Source of the DNA: Euborellia annulipes
Taxonomy: Eukaryota > Arthropoda > Insecta > Dermaptera > Anisolabididae
DNA length: 64,000 nucleotides
Reading direction: 5' to 3'
NCBI GenBank assembly: GCA_023213315.1
Contig: JAKCPI010022159.1
Location: 19,835 to 83,834 of the forward strand
Under the pieces are notes generated by a model. The model searched no databases and was not told where the DNA came from. It worked only from the letters and a program-made list of their open reading frames with translations. Below, in pieces: positions 33,148 through 44,055 of the stretch. How positions within the stretch are numbered: the stretch's first letter is position 1; every line of letters starts with the position of its first letter. The position numbers were made by a program, and so were the translations under genes.

Positions 33148-33873
33148 AAAATCTGGTGTGACTGGTCGCACTCTTCGCTTCTCTTACCTTCGGCAATCGA
33201 AAGTTGTGTTCTGTGCTTGTCACAACAGATTTTTTTATGTCGACATATATTTAGTTCCCGACAGTACGATATATTCGAATTTCAAGATGTAAAATTTATA
33301 AGTATGGGAAAATATTTATATTTTTGGCTGCTCCTGCTCTCTTCCTTGTGTGTAAATCATTCTTCAATGGTTATTAAATATTTATATTGATATTTTGTTA
33401 CCATAGCAACTATTCTATTATCTCTTCTATGAAGTACAAGAGTAAAGTGGTCTTCAGAAGATTTCAATGACAAAATGAGAATATACATTTGAAAAAGCAT
33501 CTAAAAAATAATTGATTTTTGAATTTTAATCAAAATCGTTGGAGCAAATTTTGAGAAAATTGAAAAAAAAAAAAACTGAAAAAGTACATCAGTAAAGCTA
33601 CTAGTATTTTTTGACCGATTTTTTTTAAAAGCTTATTTTCACGCCCTTAAATATAAAATTTCAACCCCCCTAGCATAATTTCTTCATGCTTAAAATTGGA
33701 TGCAGACACACACACACATAGAGACAGACCATGTCGCGAAAACCACTTTTTGGATTCAGGGTACCTCATAACGTGTATATTAATCAAAATCTCGACATCG
33801 AATTTTTGACATAAATCCAATACTTTCTCTATATATTAACATATAAGCTTTTATAGAGGTAAGAGAAGGTAAA
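33148..33873 (-). mobile_element. family A repeat, copy A5
   Basis: Runs tail to head: tail hairpin 33150-33230, X-box 33397-33410 (GTTACCATAGCAAC), AGTA-type palindrome (degraded, near 33600), short CA tract and head hairpin to 33872. An insertion of about 75 bp near 33315-33390 splits the segment before the X-box and repeats the bases ATATTTATAT at its borders. Confidence 0.8.
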
Positions 33874-34039
33874 AACTACTGAAAATTCATATTTTTTTAG
33901 AGTATAGCATAAAATAAAATATTTATTTGCTACATAATCATTTATATGAAAATAAAGCAAGTTACTCATTACTCATTTAAAAGACAATATTATTAAAAAA
34001 TAACATTGACGAACTCCCTTCTGAAACATATCAAATGAA

Positions 34040-34520
34040 CTTTTATCACTTTTTGTTGTTTGTTATTTTTTTCTACTCTTTTTTTTCATAGTGCTGATTG
34101 TACTGTATTTCTGTGTGTGTGTGCAATTCATCGATTTGACGTTTTTGGTGGGGTAGAGAGTGAGGTTGGTTCTATTAGATGGCTCGAAAAGAGAGAGAGA
34201 GAGAGAGAACGAAATAGGATTATACAGGTCGTGGCTTTTGAGAATTGCTGTGCATTCGTCACCGCAAGCGCAACGCAACGCAACACGTTGTCATCCCGAT
34301 TGAGAGGACGCCCCGTCACCACGTCACCACCTCACCACCTCACTATCTCACCACGTCAACGTGTCTGTCTGTCATTCATCCTATTCACCCATCCCTCACC
34401 TCTATAACATCCCAACTCATTCATTTATCCATTATATTTTTTCCCTGGAAAAAAGGAGACGAAGAACATCTGCAAGACAGCATCTTTCGAGTTTACTTTT
34501 TATCACATCTCTTTATACTT
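34040..34520. other. GC-balanced island with CACC repeats
   Basis: Includes a (GA)n run (34192-34208), CAACG repeats near 34265-34287 and CACCACCTCACC-type imperfect repeats (34316-34360). Overlapping frames on both strands (up to 115 codons) reflect the repeats and are not called as genes. Confidence 0.35.
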
Positions 34521-35074
34521 TCAGGAAGAAAAGAAATTTAAGAAAAAAAAAATATTTTTTTTACGTTGCGGAATTTATACCCATTAAAAAATAATAAATT
34601 TTAACAAAATATTATGAAGATTTAGAGTGAAATGCCAAATCTGGGAGTATTTTTTTCAAAAAAGACAATAATTTAAATTCTTCTTATCTTATTTATTAGA
34701 ATTTTTTGACCAACTGAAAGAGCTTTTTGTAGTTTCTTCCTAAAATGAATTCTTCATAGCCATGGTTTTTTTTTATGTTCATATTTCAAATTTTGATTTT
34801 AAAAAAAATCTCATGTCACATCTTTTTATTTTTTTCTTTAAATTATTAATATAATGAATATGTCAACCTACAAACATAACAATTTCTTGCTTGCCAGGAG
34901 ACTGCGCCCCCTAGACCCCCTTGCTCGCCTTTTTTTTTTTTTTTTTGAAGAAAAAACACTCACACTTTTTTCTCATTCACACTCACACTCACATTCACAC
35001 AGTCTTTTCGGCAACCTTAGACCATATAAGACTTTTACGATATCCGTTATTGATTAATATACATATTAGGGGCA
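34521..35074. other. AT-rich tract with CACACT repeat
   Basis: A (CACATT/CACACT)n simple repeat at 34976-34999. No gene. Confidence 0.5.
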
Positions 35075-35170
35075 AATGGCTTAAATAAAATCATTGAACT
35101 GCCTGGGGTCCGAACCCGCGACTTTTGGTATACGAGGTTAGCACGCTAACCCCTACGCCAATCCCCGAAG
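35075..35170 (-). repeat. tRNA-derived SINE, family C
   Basis: The minus strand reads TTGGCGTAGGGGTTAGCGTG, CGCGGGTTCGGACCCCAGGC and the shared TTTATTTAAGCCATTTG tail. Confidence 0.75.
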
Positions 35171-35555
35171 GCCCTTGCTTGCCTTCGGCGAGAAAATGCA
35201 TCAAATTTATTCTTGCTCACTATTTGAAAATTTTAAATTTCCCCTCTATATTGTTAGAAAACAATTATGTATTTACAGTATATGAGATATTATTAAATTC
35301 GTTTGATAAGTGAAATTTTTATTTTTTTTATTTTAATTTGAAATTTAATTTAAAAAAAAAAAAAAAAAAAAGGTTTGCGATAAAATTTTAATAATATAAT
35401 TTCATTTCATTGAAGAGAGAATGAGAGATGGGGACTTTAATTCGTTTTTTTTTATCCGATGGATTTAATTTGCTATTTATTAAAATGAAATACAGGAGGC
35501 CTATATAAAAAACACCAAATTAAAAAAAAAAAATTATCATTTATAAAATAGCCGA
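35171..35555. other. AT-rich tract with A20 run
   Basis: Pure A run at 35352-35371; otherwise nothing recognisable. Confidence 0.5.
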
Positions 35556-35665
35556 CGGCCTGGCAAGGGAATAGCACAACAGCCACCAAGATCGTTGCAT
35601 TTTTAGCAATCGGATGGGTGGCTCCGAGGAACAAGTCCAAGGAACGTTTCTTGGTAGTACTCGGT
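35556..35665 (+). repeat. 5S-rRNA-like repeat, family H copy 2
   Basis: AGCAATCGGATGGGTGGCTC then CGAGGAACAAG resembles the box C and 3' part of 5S rRNA (GGATGGGTGACC-CCTGGGAA type). The upstream bases ACAGCCACCAAGATC are shared with copy 3 at 36568-36690. Likely a 5S-derived SINE or pseudogene. Confidence 0.45.
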
Positions 35666-36009
35666 GGTGTTTAATATTATATATTATACGTATAGAGTAA
35701 AAACTTAAATGACCTTAGCAGCCACAAAAGAAAAATTAAAAAAGTAAAAAATAACACAGATGCCCTCGATAGATGACTAAAAGAGACTAATAAAAGAGTG
35801 AGTTTTTATTAAAATAATCCACCAAAAGACGTATTGGTTGATAACTTTTTCTGAGAAGAGATTTGGATTGTATTTTATATTAAGCTTATACTAGCTTTTG
35901 ACAAACCCTGTTCCAAGTAGGGTAAGGAAGCCCCTTTGGCTACCTTTAAGATATTTGTTCTTGTATACACAGTGAAAAAATATTCTATGAAAATTTTCTA
36001 ATTCATTAA
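35666..36009. other. AT-rich tract
   Basis: Nothing recognisable. Confidence 0.45.
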
Positions 36010-36085
36010 TTGAGAGCTGGAACTGGCAGTCCTGTTCTTTACATGTCTGTCTCTTCCTTCTAAATTTTCAATAGGCGTCAGACCG
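36010..36085 (+). repeat. family G repeat fragment
   Basis: Shares GTCTGTCTCTTCCTTCTAA and TTTTCAATAGGCGTCAGACCG with the middle of family G (compare 60385-60430). The VDG-HELPEL part is missing. Confidence 0.5.
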
Positions 36086-36245
36086 TCCAATGAGAACCAA
36101 CGGTCGAAAGTTTAAATCTTATCAAAAATTTGCTTGAAATAAATTTTAATTTGCCAGAATTTAGAGTTTTATTTATTGATAATTTCAATATAAAATTTAT
36201 TTTGATTTCCGAGACTTTTCAATAAAAAGATCACCTATTCAAGGT

Positions 36246-36515
36246 CAGTGGCGTAGCGAAGTGGGGGCAAGGGGGGTCATCATGCCCCGGGCGCTACTCA
36301 CAAAGGGGCGCCAAATGGTCCGCAAAACAGAAATTTGCTGGATAATTTTGTCTCAAATTTAAAGCCTAGCTAGAGCCCATGACTTTATTTATTTTACTTT
36401 ATTTATTTATTAATTTGCGAGTATATTTTACATATAATATTATATGTTTTCAAATGGGGAGGGGCGCTAAAAAGGTATTGTGCCCCGGGCGCGAGTTAAG
36501 CTCGCTACGCCACTG
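36246..36515. mobile_element. hAT MITE (270 bp)
   Basis: Perfect 14-bp inverted ends CAGTGGCGTAGCGA flanked by an exact 8-bp target duplication TTCAAGGT (36238-36245 and 36516-36523). Both subterminal regions contain GCCCCGGGCGC-type palindromes. No coding sequence. Confidence 0.92.
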
Positions 36516-36567
36516 TTCAAGGTTCATTAACTATTAGCCTTTATTATAAACAAAGAGTTAAAAAATA

Positions 36568-36690
36568 AAGAAGCTGCCGGCGGGCTGGGAAGAAGAAGGA
36601 ACAACAGCCACCAAGATCATCATTGTTAAGCAACGCCAAGTGGTGCTGAAAATCGGGATAGGTGTCCCCCGAAAAACAAAACCATTGAAC
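36568..36690 (+). repeat. 5S-rRNA-like repeat, family H copy 3
   Basis: Shares ACAGCCACCAAGATC with copy 2 and reads TTAAGCAACGCCAAG, similar to the AAGCAACGCCGAG stretch of animal 5S-like repeats, followed by a degraded GGATGGGTG box. Confidence 0.45.
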
Positions 36691-36769
36691 CCCCCGCCGG
36701 AAGCCAACGATACATGTATTTTATAAAGAATCAATAAATTTATAAAAGTATTTACAAACAAGTTTCATC

Positions 36770-36946
36770 TATTTTTCAAGCGAATCTCTCCCGGACAATT
36801 GGCGTTGGTTGTTTTTGATCGGGCAAGTTGGCTGCCCTCATAAATGTCAATCATTCCAATTCAATTCACTTAAACTTGGTGGAATCTTAATTAAGTTTCA
36901 AATATCAATCAATCACATTTAGTGACTGATAGATACTTAATCTACG

Positions 36947-36990
<44 letters not shown>

Positions 36991-37120
36991 AATAGCTTTT
37001 GCTAAATGTTTTTTTTTTTTTTATGAGGCTGGCTGGCATTGGGCCAGGCATCATGATGCTAATTACTCCTTCTCATCATCCTCCGCCCTTTCTCCTCCTG
37101 CCCTATATTTTTGTTTTTGC
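36770..37120. other. GC-balanced island with (TC)n microsatellite
   Basis: A (TC)n run at 36951-36988, an ATCAATCAATCA stretch at 36904-36915 and balanced flanks. No gene. Confidence 0.35.
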
Positions 37121-37349
37121 ATCATATCATATGCTTATCCAATCTTGCTTTATTAATTTTTTTTTTCAAACTAATAAAAAATGAATTTTCTTTTTGGTTA
37201 AAAGACTCCACGAAAATAGATAATTCAAATTCTGATTTATGTATCTTTATTATAATGCTGATTGAGTCGGCGTCTCAAGTGCCTGATGTGCTCGAGAGTG
37301 GATCCTTGAAAAGCTTAGGCAACCGAAATGCTTAGTCGTCAGAAGTTAA

Positions 37350-37745
37350 GGTGCGCGTCTCGAAAAGCCGTTAAAAGACGATTGACTACCGAGTTACTCG
37401 AGGCGGCAAGAGATGGCGTTAGTTTTTCCCATAGGGATACAAGAGATTTATTCCATTTCATTTTAAAGATTCCAGCTAATTAATTAAGGGTAGAAAATTG
37501 ATTATTTTTTAACACAATGATTACTAATTTAATTATCTATAAGATATAGAGCGAATTTTTAAAAAAATATCTTTTATTTAATGAGATTAATCTAAAAAAA
37601 AAATTTATTTTTTCGAAAATCAAAAAAAGGGCTTCTATAAGTTTTAGATATTTTAAACAGCTTTAATTTAAAAAAAAATGAGGTCGATAGCTTCAAAATT
37701 GTGGCCGCTGGAAACTCCCAAAATTAGCACCCCGAGACGAGCACC
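37350..37745 (+). mobile_element. MITE family F, copy 2 (396 bp)
   Basis: Same length and sequence order as 1755-2150 (inverted ends GGTGCGCGTCTCG / CGAGACGAGCACC). It is flanked on both sides by TTAA (37346-37349 and 37746-37749), which defines the likely target duplication. Noncoding. Confidence 0.85.
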
Positions 37746-37749
37746 TTAA

Positions 37750-38219
37750 AAGAGGCTTTTCCTCTTCAGCTGCATTAAAAAGAATGATTTATTTACATTG
37801 TACCAGGAGAAGTAAAACAGCATATATATTTCTCCCAGTACAACATATTCTATGAAACCAGCATCAATTCATACATCATCAGATGATTGATTTATTTTAA
37901 AAATATTCGTTGACTAAGCTGAAGGCTTCACTTTCGAGCATAAGGCACTTGTGGCGATGACTGTCCTTAATTGTTCAATTAATTGTTCCAAACAATTTAT
38001 AAAGAGGGATTTAAGAACAAGGTGATCCGATCTAGAAGTATTTTGAAGAAATTATTATAAAATTTGTTCAGCTTATCCCCTAACAAACAAAAGTGAAATT
38101 AATGTAAAATTTTTGACTACCCTTGGAGCGGTGTTAAGCTCAGGATTCATAATTAATTTCCTAATTCCCATTTCTACTTGAAAAATTATAATACGTAATA
38201 ATGTTGTCTCCATCAGATA
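37750..38219. other. AT-rich tract
   Basis: No gene or clear repeat recognised. Confidence 0.45.
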
Positions 38220-38600
38220 ATGGGACTTTGTAATTGCATTAGGTTAGTGTTATTTAGTCTCCGCCGAGTTGGTTGACATCCCCTCAGGGTGGAAAAGGAC
38301 TCTCACATAAAGCAAGCGACATTTTGACGACGACTTTAGATGTGGATGAAGACGAGGAGGACGTGGCCACACCAGTAGGAGTTTAACATCCGCGTTAACG
38401 TTAGCATTAACGTTTCTGTTTTGTCCATTGGCCAGAGGCACTATGCCGTCATAAAGCCACCACGTCCTTTTCGGCGTCGTTTTATGATCTCAACGTAATT
38501 CCAACGATAACGACATTAGCGCATGTTGTTTTTGTATGTTTGTTGTGGGAGCTACTCATTTCTCTTTCCCTCTCTCTTTCTCTCTCATTATAATTATCTT
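38220..38600. other. GC-balanced island
   Basis: Includes an imperfect palindrome of AACGTTAGC type near 38398-38412 and a CTCT-rich end. No convincing coding frame. Confidence 0.35.
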
Positions 38601-38721
38601 ATCTATTTAAGTATATAATTTATATCTAATAATTTTATTTATTAAATAACTTTTAACTAATGTTTTCTAAATAAAAATAATTACCTGTTAATATAATATT
38701 AGACAAGAAATTTACTTTATT

Positions 38722-38988
38722 TTATTTTTTTAAATCCAATTTTTGTTTCGAACGACTTTTGTCTTCGAAAATTCCCTTCATTTTTACATAATTCTCAAAT
38801 CTTTGTTTATATAATTTGAAATTTTCTTTTTCTGGATTGAAATTTTCAAAGGGTAAGAGAAGGGTCCCTGATAAATTTAATGGAGGATTTTGACTTGTAT
38901 TAATTGATGGATTTAATATTGATTGAATAATTTGTTGCTGGCTCTTATTAAATGCTTCTAATATTTGCGCAAATTGGGTCGCATCCAT
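38722..38988 (-). pseudogene. Gypsy-type Gag, N-terminal fragment
   Basis: The frame starts MDATQFAQILEAFNKSQQQI and continues to LLPFENFNPEKENFKLYKQR and FENYVKMKGI. This resembles the N-terminal Gag of Ty3/Gypsy retrotransposons, in which a phi-P-F-x-x-(F/Y)-x-P-E segment introduces the capsid-like domain. Only 88 codons remain: similarity stops soon after and a stop follows. Capsid C-terminus, zinc knuckle, protease, reverse transcriptase and integrase are absent. The start is 140 bp inside a primer-binding-site-like sequence and an LTR on the same strand, as expected. The product would have assembled retrotransposon particles; this copy is dead. Confidence 0.75.
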
Positions 38989-39127
38989 TTTAAATGATTA
39001 TATATTAAAGATATTATAAGTTATTTACCTTATTTTATTTGATAAATTTTTATTTCAATTGTTTTTGATTTTCGATTCGAGTAATTATATTTTTCTTTTT
39101 CTTTTAAATTCTTCCGGTTTTATTTAT

Positions 39128-39141
39128 CCTCGTCGCCAATT
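39128..39141 (-). other. retrotransposon primer-binding-site-like sequence
   Basis: The minus strand reads ATTGGCGACGAGGAT four bases after the LTR end. TGGCGACGAGGAT is the sort of tRNA-complementary sequence found at this position in Gypsy elements. Confidence 0.6.
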
Positions 39142-39143
39142 TT

Positions 39144-39435
39144 TGTTATAACTTTGATAATTAAATGCACGTTTTGTGTATAATATAAAATATATTTATT
39201 ATAAAAGAGTTATTGAATAATGATTAAATACATTGAATGTTGACTGTTTATCATTGTCTATAATTGATTTTCTAATAATTAGTTAATTATTTATTATAAT
39301 TGTTTTAAATTTATTGAGTCTAATTTCATGTGGCTATTGCCAATTTATGAAAGTTATATTAAAGCCTCTGAGGTATCCACCAAATTGACCTGGGGACCAG
39401 CAAGACTGCGACCCCTTAAACAAACCACCCCAACA
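39144..39435 (-). mobile_element. 5' LTR of a Gypsy-type retrotransposon (about 292 bp)
   Basis: On the minus strand the LTR would begin TGTTGGGGTGG (39435) and end TATAACA (39144), giving TGTT...AACA termini next to the primer-binding site. The inner border is well supported; the outer border is inferred from the inverted termini. No second LTR is found in the window, so the element is truncated. Confidence 0.6.
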
Positions 39436-39450
39436 ATTCCCCCCTAATCC

Positions 39451-39498
39451 TATACTCTTGAAAATGGCTCCAAAAGGAGAGCCGAAACGTCGAGTAAA
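39451..39498 (+). ncRNA. hammerhead-like motif, core-degraded
   Basis: Stem I TACTC (39453-39457) pairs with GAGTA (39492-39496). Stem II GGCTC/GAGCC (39466-39470, 39479-39483) is perfect, followed by GAAAC and GTC. The first core strand is TTGAAAA instead of CTGANGA, so it should be inactive. Confidence 0.5.
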
Positions 39499-39540
39499 TC
39501 TCAACATCACACCCGAGAAAACTTATCTTCGCATATACTG

Positions 39541-39565
39541 TATATATATATATATATATATATAT
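39541..39565. repeat. (AT)n microsatellite
   Basis: TA repeat of about 25 bases, within a region resembling a degraded family A head hairpin (ends GGGAAAAGAAAGTAAA at 39580-39595). Confidence 0.6.
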
Positions 39566-39649
39566 TACATACAGAGTATAGGGAAAAGAAAGTAAAAAAC
39601 TACTTCCTTTAAAATAAATATTTCCTATCTGATTGTCAAATTAATAATC

Positions 39650-40230
39650 TTAAACATAAATTAAATATGAAAAGATCTTTTCTTGATAGATAATAATCCG
39701 GCCATTTACCTCAATAGGGGTGATACTTTTTAAATTTAATTTAAATATGTGTGATAAATGAAAAAGAGAGTGAGAGTGAAGGGGGTGATGGTGTTTGGTG
39801 GGGAAAATACCATTATCACTATCACTCCTCACTACTCCCTCTCTCTCCTCGCTTAGTTTAAACAGTTAATGCCCAGGTTTCAAGAGTAATTGCTCGTTAA
39901 AGCGGTGAACTCATTGATTTAATTGCATTAAAAAGACAGAGACAGATATATATATATCCAACTGGTTTTCACGGTATCTGATTATTTTATAGACACACAT
40001 TCAACTGGTTGAATTTTATTCTGGCTACTCTATTCCTCTCCTCTTTCTTGTTTATATTATATTTGCTGCTGATGCTGCTTTGTTGGTGACCGACGACAAC
40101 AAGGAGGTCGCCGCAAGCGAGAAATGGAATTCAAATAAATGTGAGAACGTTAATGAACTCTCCTAGTCATTTCAAATTAAGCCGCCTGGGTCATAAATTC
40201 CCCCTTAAAAAATGATCATCCTGATGACGT
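39650..40230. other. GC-balanced island
   Basis: Unique balanced sequence with GTGA-rich stretch and GCTGCT repeats (40068-40080). No gene recognised. Confidence 0.35.
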
Positions 40231-40939
40231 TTTTATCTGGCTTCACTTTTGGGATTCAAAAAAAAAAAAAGGAAATTTTTAAAATTGTTAATGGACGAAT
40301 TAAAAAAATATTTGTCATTATCCTAATAATCTAAGAAATTTATTATTTTAATTCACTTAATTTGGAATGAAATTATCAAAATTGTTTTTTTTATCTATAT
40401 CTCAATAAATATGACTACAATTACGACACTTTTTAAGCAGAGAGTGTTTTCTTTTCGAGTTTGTTCATTTGATCGTGAGACGATTGAGGGGACTGAAGCA
40501 TTCAGACTCCAGGGCAGTTGGGTTCCTGATGCGTGACTCAGGGACAAAAACGGGGACGATCACCTCCTCCTTTTTTCTTCCTTCTTTTTTTTCAAAGAGG
40601 GAGGAATGGCCAGTTATTTTGTAAATGACAAGATAAATCCCAAAACAATTCGCAGAACGAAGATAATTCATTTGTTTGTTTTTTTTTTTTTATTTTTGCA
40701 AATTTTTTTTCTTTTTATATTAATGAAGAATTTAGGAAAATTTTACTTTTATATAAAGCGAAATAATTTTTTTGTGTTTTTAAAAAATATAAATCTTATA
40801 ATTAAACCAAAGCGATTCTTTAAAATATAAGTTTAATTTACCTATTTTTGTAAGTTTATTTTTATTTTGTAGATAAAAATTATTTTAAAATATTTTTTGA
40901 GATCTATATTTGAAGGAGATATTTATTAGCTGAAGGAAT
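40231..40939. other. AT-rich tract with a short balanced patch
   Basis: The patch at 40440-40610 is GC-balanced; the rest is A/T runs. The frame at 40606-40830 is F/K/I-rich and not called. Confidence 0.5.
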
Positions 40940-41002
40940 AAAGCAGTTAAGCTTATAATCTTGAGTTAAAGACAACTCGAGTTCAAATCCACCTCATGGC
41001 AA
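40940..41002 (+). repeat. tRNA-like SINE fragment
   Basis: AGCAGTTAAGCTTATAATC and a B-box-like GAGTTCAAATCC followed by CACCTCATGGC. Similar to 44985-45020. Only the tRNA-related part is recognisable. Confidence 0.45.
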
Positions 41003-41332
41003 AAAATTTGTCAACTTTATTTGTAATGCCTTCTCCTGAGGAAGGAAATGGGAACCCACCTTAGTATTATTCCCATGGAAGTTAATAACCAAAACGTGTC
41101 AGGTATGACTGAGGAGAGAGATATTTTAATAATTCAATATATTCGAATCGGAGGGACTTAACTAGTCATAGATATATTTAACATGATTGTAGGTAGCTTT
41201 TTGTCAGTGGTGTCCCTCTACAGGTTTAAAAAGCGGCGAACTAGTAAGAATTTTTTTAAGATTTCTTACTTTGTTAGAGCACGGTCACCTTGCATATGAG
41301 GGGAAGTAAGTTTTTTTTGGTGTATATGGTAT

Positions 41333-41440
41333 GCCCGGTGGCTTGGTGCAATGGACAGCACACCGATATCCCGGAAGGCCTGGAGATCCTGGGTTCGATT
41401 CCCGGGGGCCATGGGGCGCTTGAATCACCAACAAAAAGCA
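41333..41440 (+). repeat. tRNA-derived SINE, family D copy 2
   Basis: GGTGGCTTGGTGCAATGGAC (A-box) and GGGTTCGATTCCCGG (B-box and T-arm) are separated by a CGGAAGGCCTGGAGATCC segment. The matching copy is on the minus strand at 26130-26232. A short family A tail follows directly. Confidence 0.8.
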
Positions 41441-41458
41441 TACTCACAATCATGTTAT

Positions 41459-41540
41459 AAATTTTACATCTTGTCCTACGTATCAACGGTAACATATGTC
41501 GACACAAAAAATCTGGAGCGACCAGTCACACCAGATTTTT
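41459..41540 (+). repeat. family A tail fragment (A6)
   Basis: AAATTTTACATCTTG, TCGACACAAAAAATCTGG and CAGTCACACCAGATTT are tail-end sequences; the middle of the hairpin is deleted. Confidence 0.7.
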
Positions 41541-41559
41541 AATAGTAAGTGAAACTGTC

Positions 41560-42150
41560 GTGGGACGGAGGAATGAAATTGATAATGATGATGATGATGA
41601 TGATGATGCTGAGATTCAACTCTTTCTCTCTCTTTCTGAGGACCAGTTAGTTATTTTTATACACACATCACATTTGAAAGACGAAGATGAAGAAACAAAG
41701 TTAGTGGTGACGGGTCTGGATGATTGACGTCGTCGAAAATATTCTTAATACGGCCCATTTGATATTCATATTTTTAATTAAAGCATATGAATATATGTGT
41801 GCGGAGGAGGTGTTTAGTCTTAGTGAAGCGGCAGGTGTCTCTCAGGCAGCAGGCGGTAAATCAGCTGCTTGGCACACTCTGTCCCTTGGGCTTTGTGTCC
41901 CATCTTCTGTCCCATGAGTGAGTTTGTTTCTATTTTAATTGGGCGCACCAATGATTTACGCCCTCCGCCGCCACTCACATCCCTTCTTCCTCTTGATGAG
42001 ATATTCCAATCTCTTTCTCTTTCTCTCTCTCTTATGTATCTCTTAAAAAAGAGAGAGACTTTTAAGAGCTTGCTTGTCTTAGATCCATCACATGCCGGCT
42101 TTTTTTTTTCTTTCTCTTCTTTCTTATTTATTCCCTACTTTAAAAAAGAA
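41560..42150. other. GC-balanced island with (GAT)n repeat
   Basis: A (GAT)n run at 41584-41608, a CT-rich stretch (42010-42032) followed by its mirror GAGAGAGAC (42050-42059), and balanced unique sequence between. Frames at 41720-41917 and 41869-42153 overlap and are not convincing. Confidence 0.35.
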
Positions 42151-42159
42151 TAAAGAAAA

Positions 42160-42790
42160 AAAAATCAACATGCGGAATGAATTAAAATAGAAATATTATA
42201 TTCAATATGAGAAATTCATTGTCCCACCTAGTTGGGTGTTTAATTACCATATACGCTGTGGCGTTCCGCCTTATCATTAGGCAACCCGTGGAGCTTATTC
42301 GTCTCTTGTATAATCTACCGTATTTATTTTGGTGTTGAAGGCTTTGAGTGTTAATAATGTAATATGACCAAGCCTGGAAGTTAGGCAACCGAAATGGAAA
42401 AATAATTTATTATAATATATATTATACAAATAAACTTTAGAGAAGTCTGAAAAATTAATAAAAAATAGAATTAGTCATGTGGGTAGCCTACATTACAGGA
42501 ATAAATAAACTAAACTTTTTGTCCCCCATCTTAGAAAAACATTAATCTTTTTTTTTTTCTTTTTTCAAATTTGAATGTTATTTTATACACCGTATAATTA
42601 TAGACAACTTAATAAAATTATCTTTATTTATTTTTAAAATATAATTTATTAAATTGTTTGTACTTATAGCTTAAATATCAAGTCTTGGTTTGGGTCAGTG
42701 AAAGGGGGAGGAGTGTTTGAAACCAAACTTGTGTAGGCCTATATAAGAGTGATTAGGGCTATAAGCTTTATTCCTCTATATTTTTTAAAA
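42160..42790. other. AT-rich tract with small balanced patch
   Basis: A balanced patch at 42215-42400 contains GTGGCGTTCCGCC. TAGGCCTA octamer at 42733-42740. No gene. Confidence 0.45.
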
Positions 42791-42797
42791 TTACTTA

Positions 42798-43484
42798 GAG
42801 CCGGTTGCTTGATGTATGGGTAGCTAGTTGAACTATAGTTATTGTGTAATGCAGAAACCCTCTTCCAGGGAACAAACCCTCTTCAGTATTAAAGGTTTTG
42901 TGAAGCTAGCAATTTAATAAAGACACATAACTTATAAAAATTATTAATAATAAAAATTGAAATTAATATAAATAAATATTATAAATTAAAATAATTAATT
43001 TTTTTTAAATTAATTTTTTTACCAAAATTTGAAAATTACAATGCCATAGCTGAAGTTAGGAGAATATTCGATTCCCTTGAGGGATTTGTTACCAACCCTC
43101 AAACATACTAACAACTTGAATATTAGAAAATATTTGTGGCTTTTGGCTTGGGCTAATTTAACAAAGACCTTGACTTAAAATTCAACATAAAAACATATAG
43201 ATGTACTCGAAGGCTGGGTTATGCAAATTGAAAGCAAAATGGTTACCTCTGGTACCAGCGGACCTAACCTATAACATATTGTAAAATATAACAATCTCAT
43301 CATTTTATTGTTAAAATAAGTTGAATCAAAATAAAAATAACAAATATATATATTTATTTTTTAAATAAAATGCTGAGATGTCGTACATTTTACTATTAGA
43401 ATAAAACTGAAGAGGTTTTCTGCACTAAAAAAAAGCCATTTAACAGAGACTCCACTAACTACCCATACATCAAGCAACCGGCCC
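42798..43484. mobile_element. PIF/Harbinger-like MITE (687 bp)
   Basis: Inverted ends of about 26-31 bp begin G(A/G)GCCGGTTGCTTGATGTA and continue TGGGTAG. Both are flanked by TTA (42795-42797 and 43485-43487), the 3-bp TWA target duplication of PIF/Harbinger. The interior is AT-rich and noncoding, so mobilisation would need a transposase from elsewhere. Confidence 0.8.
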
Positions 43485-43487
43485 TTA

Positions 43488-43965
43488 AAAAATTAAAAGA
43501 ATTTTATATATGGAAAAAATCTAACTACCTTTCCAACCATGCTACCTGCTCTACGAAGCCTTTTTTCATAGCACACATCATTTGTCTAATTGATAAGATA
43601 ATTAATTAAGGTCCCAAATAATCAGGAACACCGGTATAGATATTAAGTATGTAATTAGCGATTATTAATATTAAATTAAATCTTCTCTCTTATTAAATTA
43701 TTAATTAGATGATTTATTAATCATTTATTTTTCAATTTGTATTAAATATTTGTTAATTAACTATTTACTTTCTGAAATTAGACAGGATATTATCAGAGTT
43801 TATATTATAGGCTAATCATATTTCCTATTGTATAATATTTTAAAATTTTTATTTTTTTTCGTGAGTTTTTGGAGTTTCTATCAAGAGATGCAACTATTTC
43901 TATTACACCGATACACGTCTAAATGGTTTCCTTGATTTAAAACAAATTTACATATTTGTATTTCT
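43488..43965. other. AT-rich tract
   Basis: Nothing recognisable. Confidence 0.5.
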
Positions 43966-43971
43966 TTTTTT

Positions 43972-44055
43972 GCCGCATGAGACGGGTTGCAAACTCTTGA
44001 CCCCTAGCACATGAGGCAGCGACTCTACCACTGTGCAATGGCCCAAGGGCGTATA
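43972..44055 (-). repeat. tRNA-derived SINE, family B copy 2
   Basis: The minus strand shows GGCCATTGCACAGTGGTAGA (A-box), GTGCTAGGGGTCAAGAG and CCCGTCTCATGCGGC, aligning with the copy at 20894-20975. The B-box is mutated. Confidence 0.75.

Noticed and set aside
39541..39595. Full family A copy beginning at the (AT)n run.
   Set aside because: Only GAAAGTAAA and an AT-rich loop remain; none of the downstream family A segments follow.
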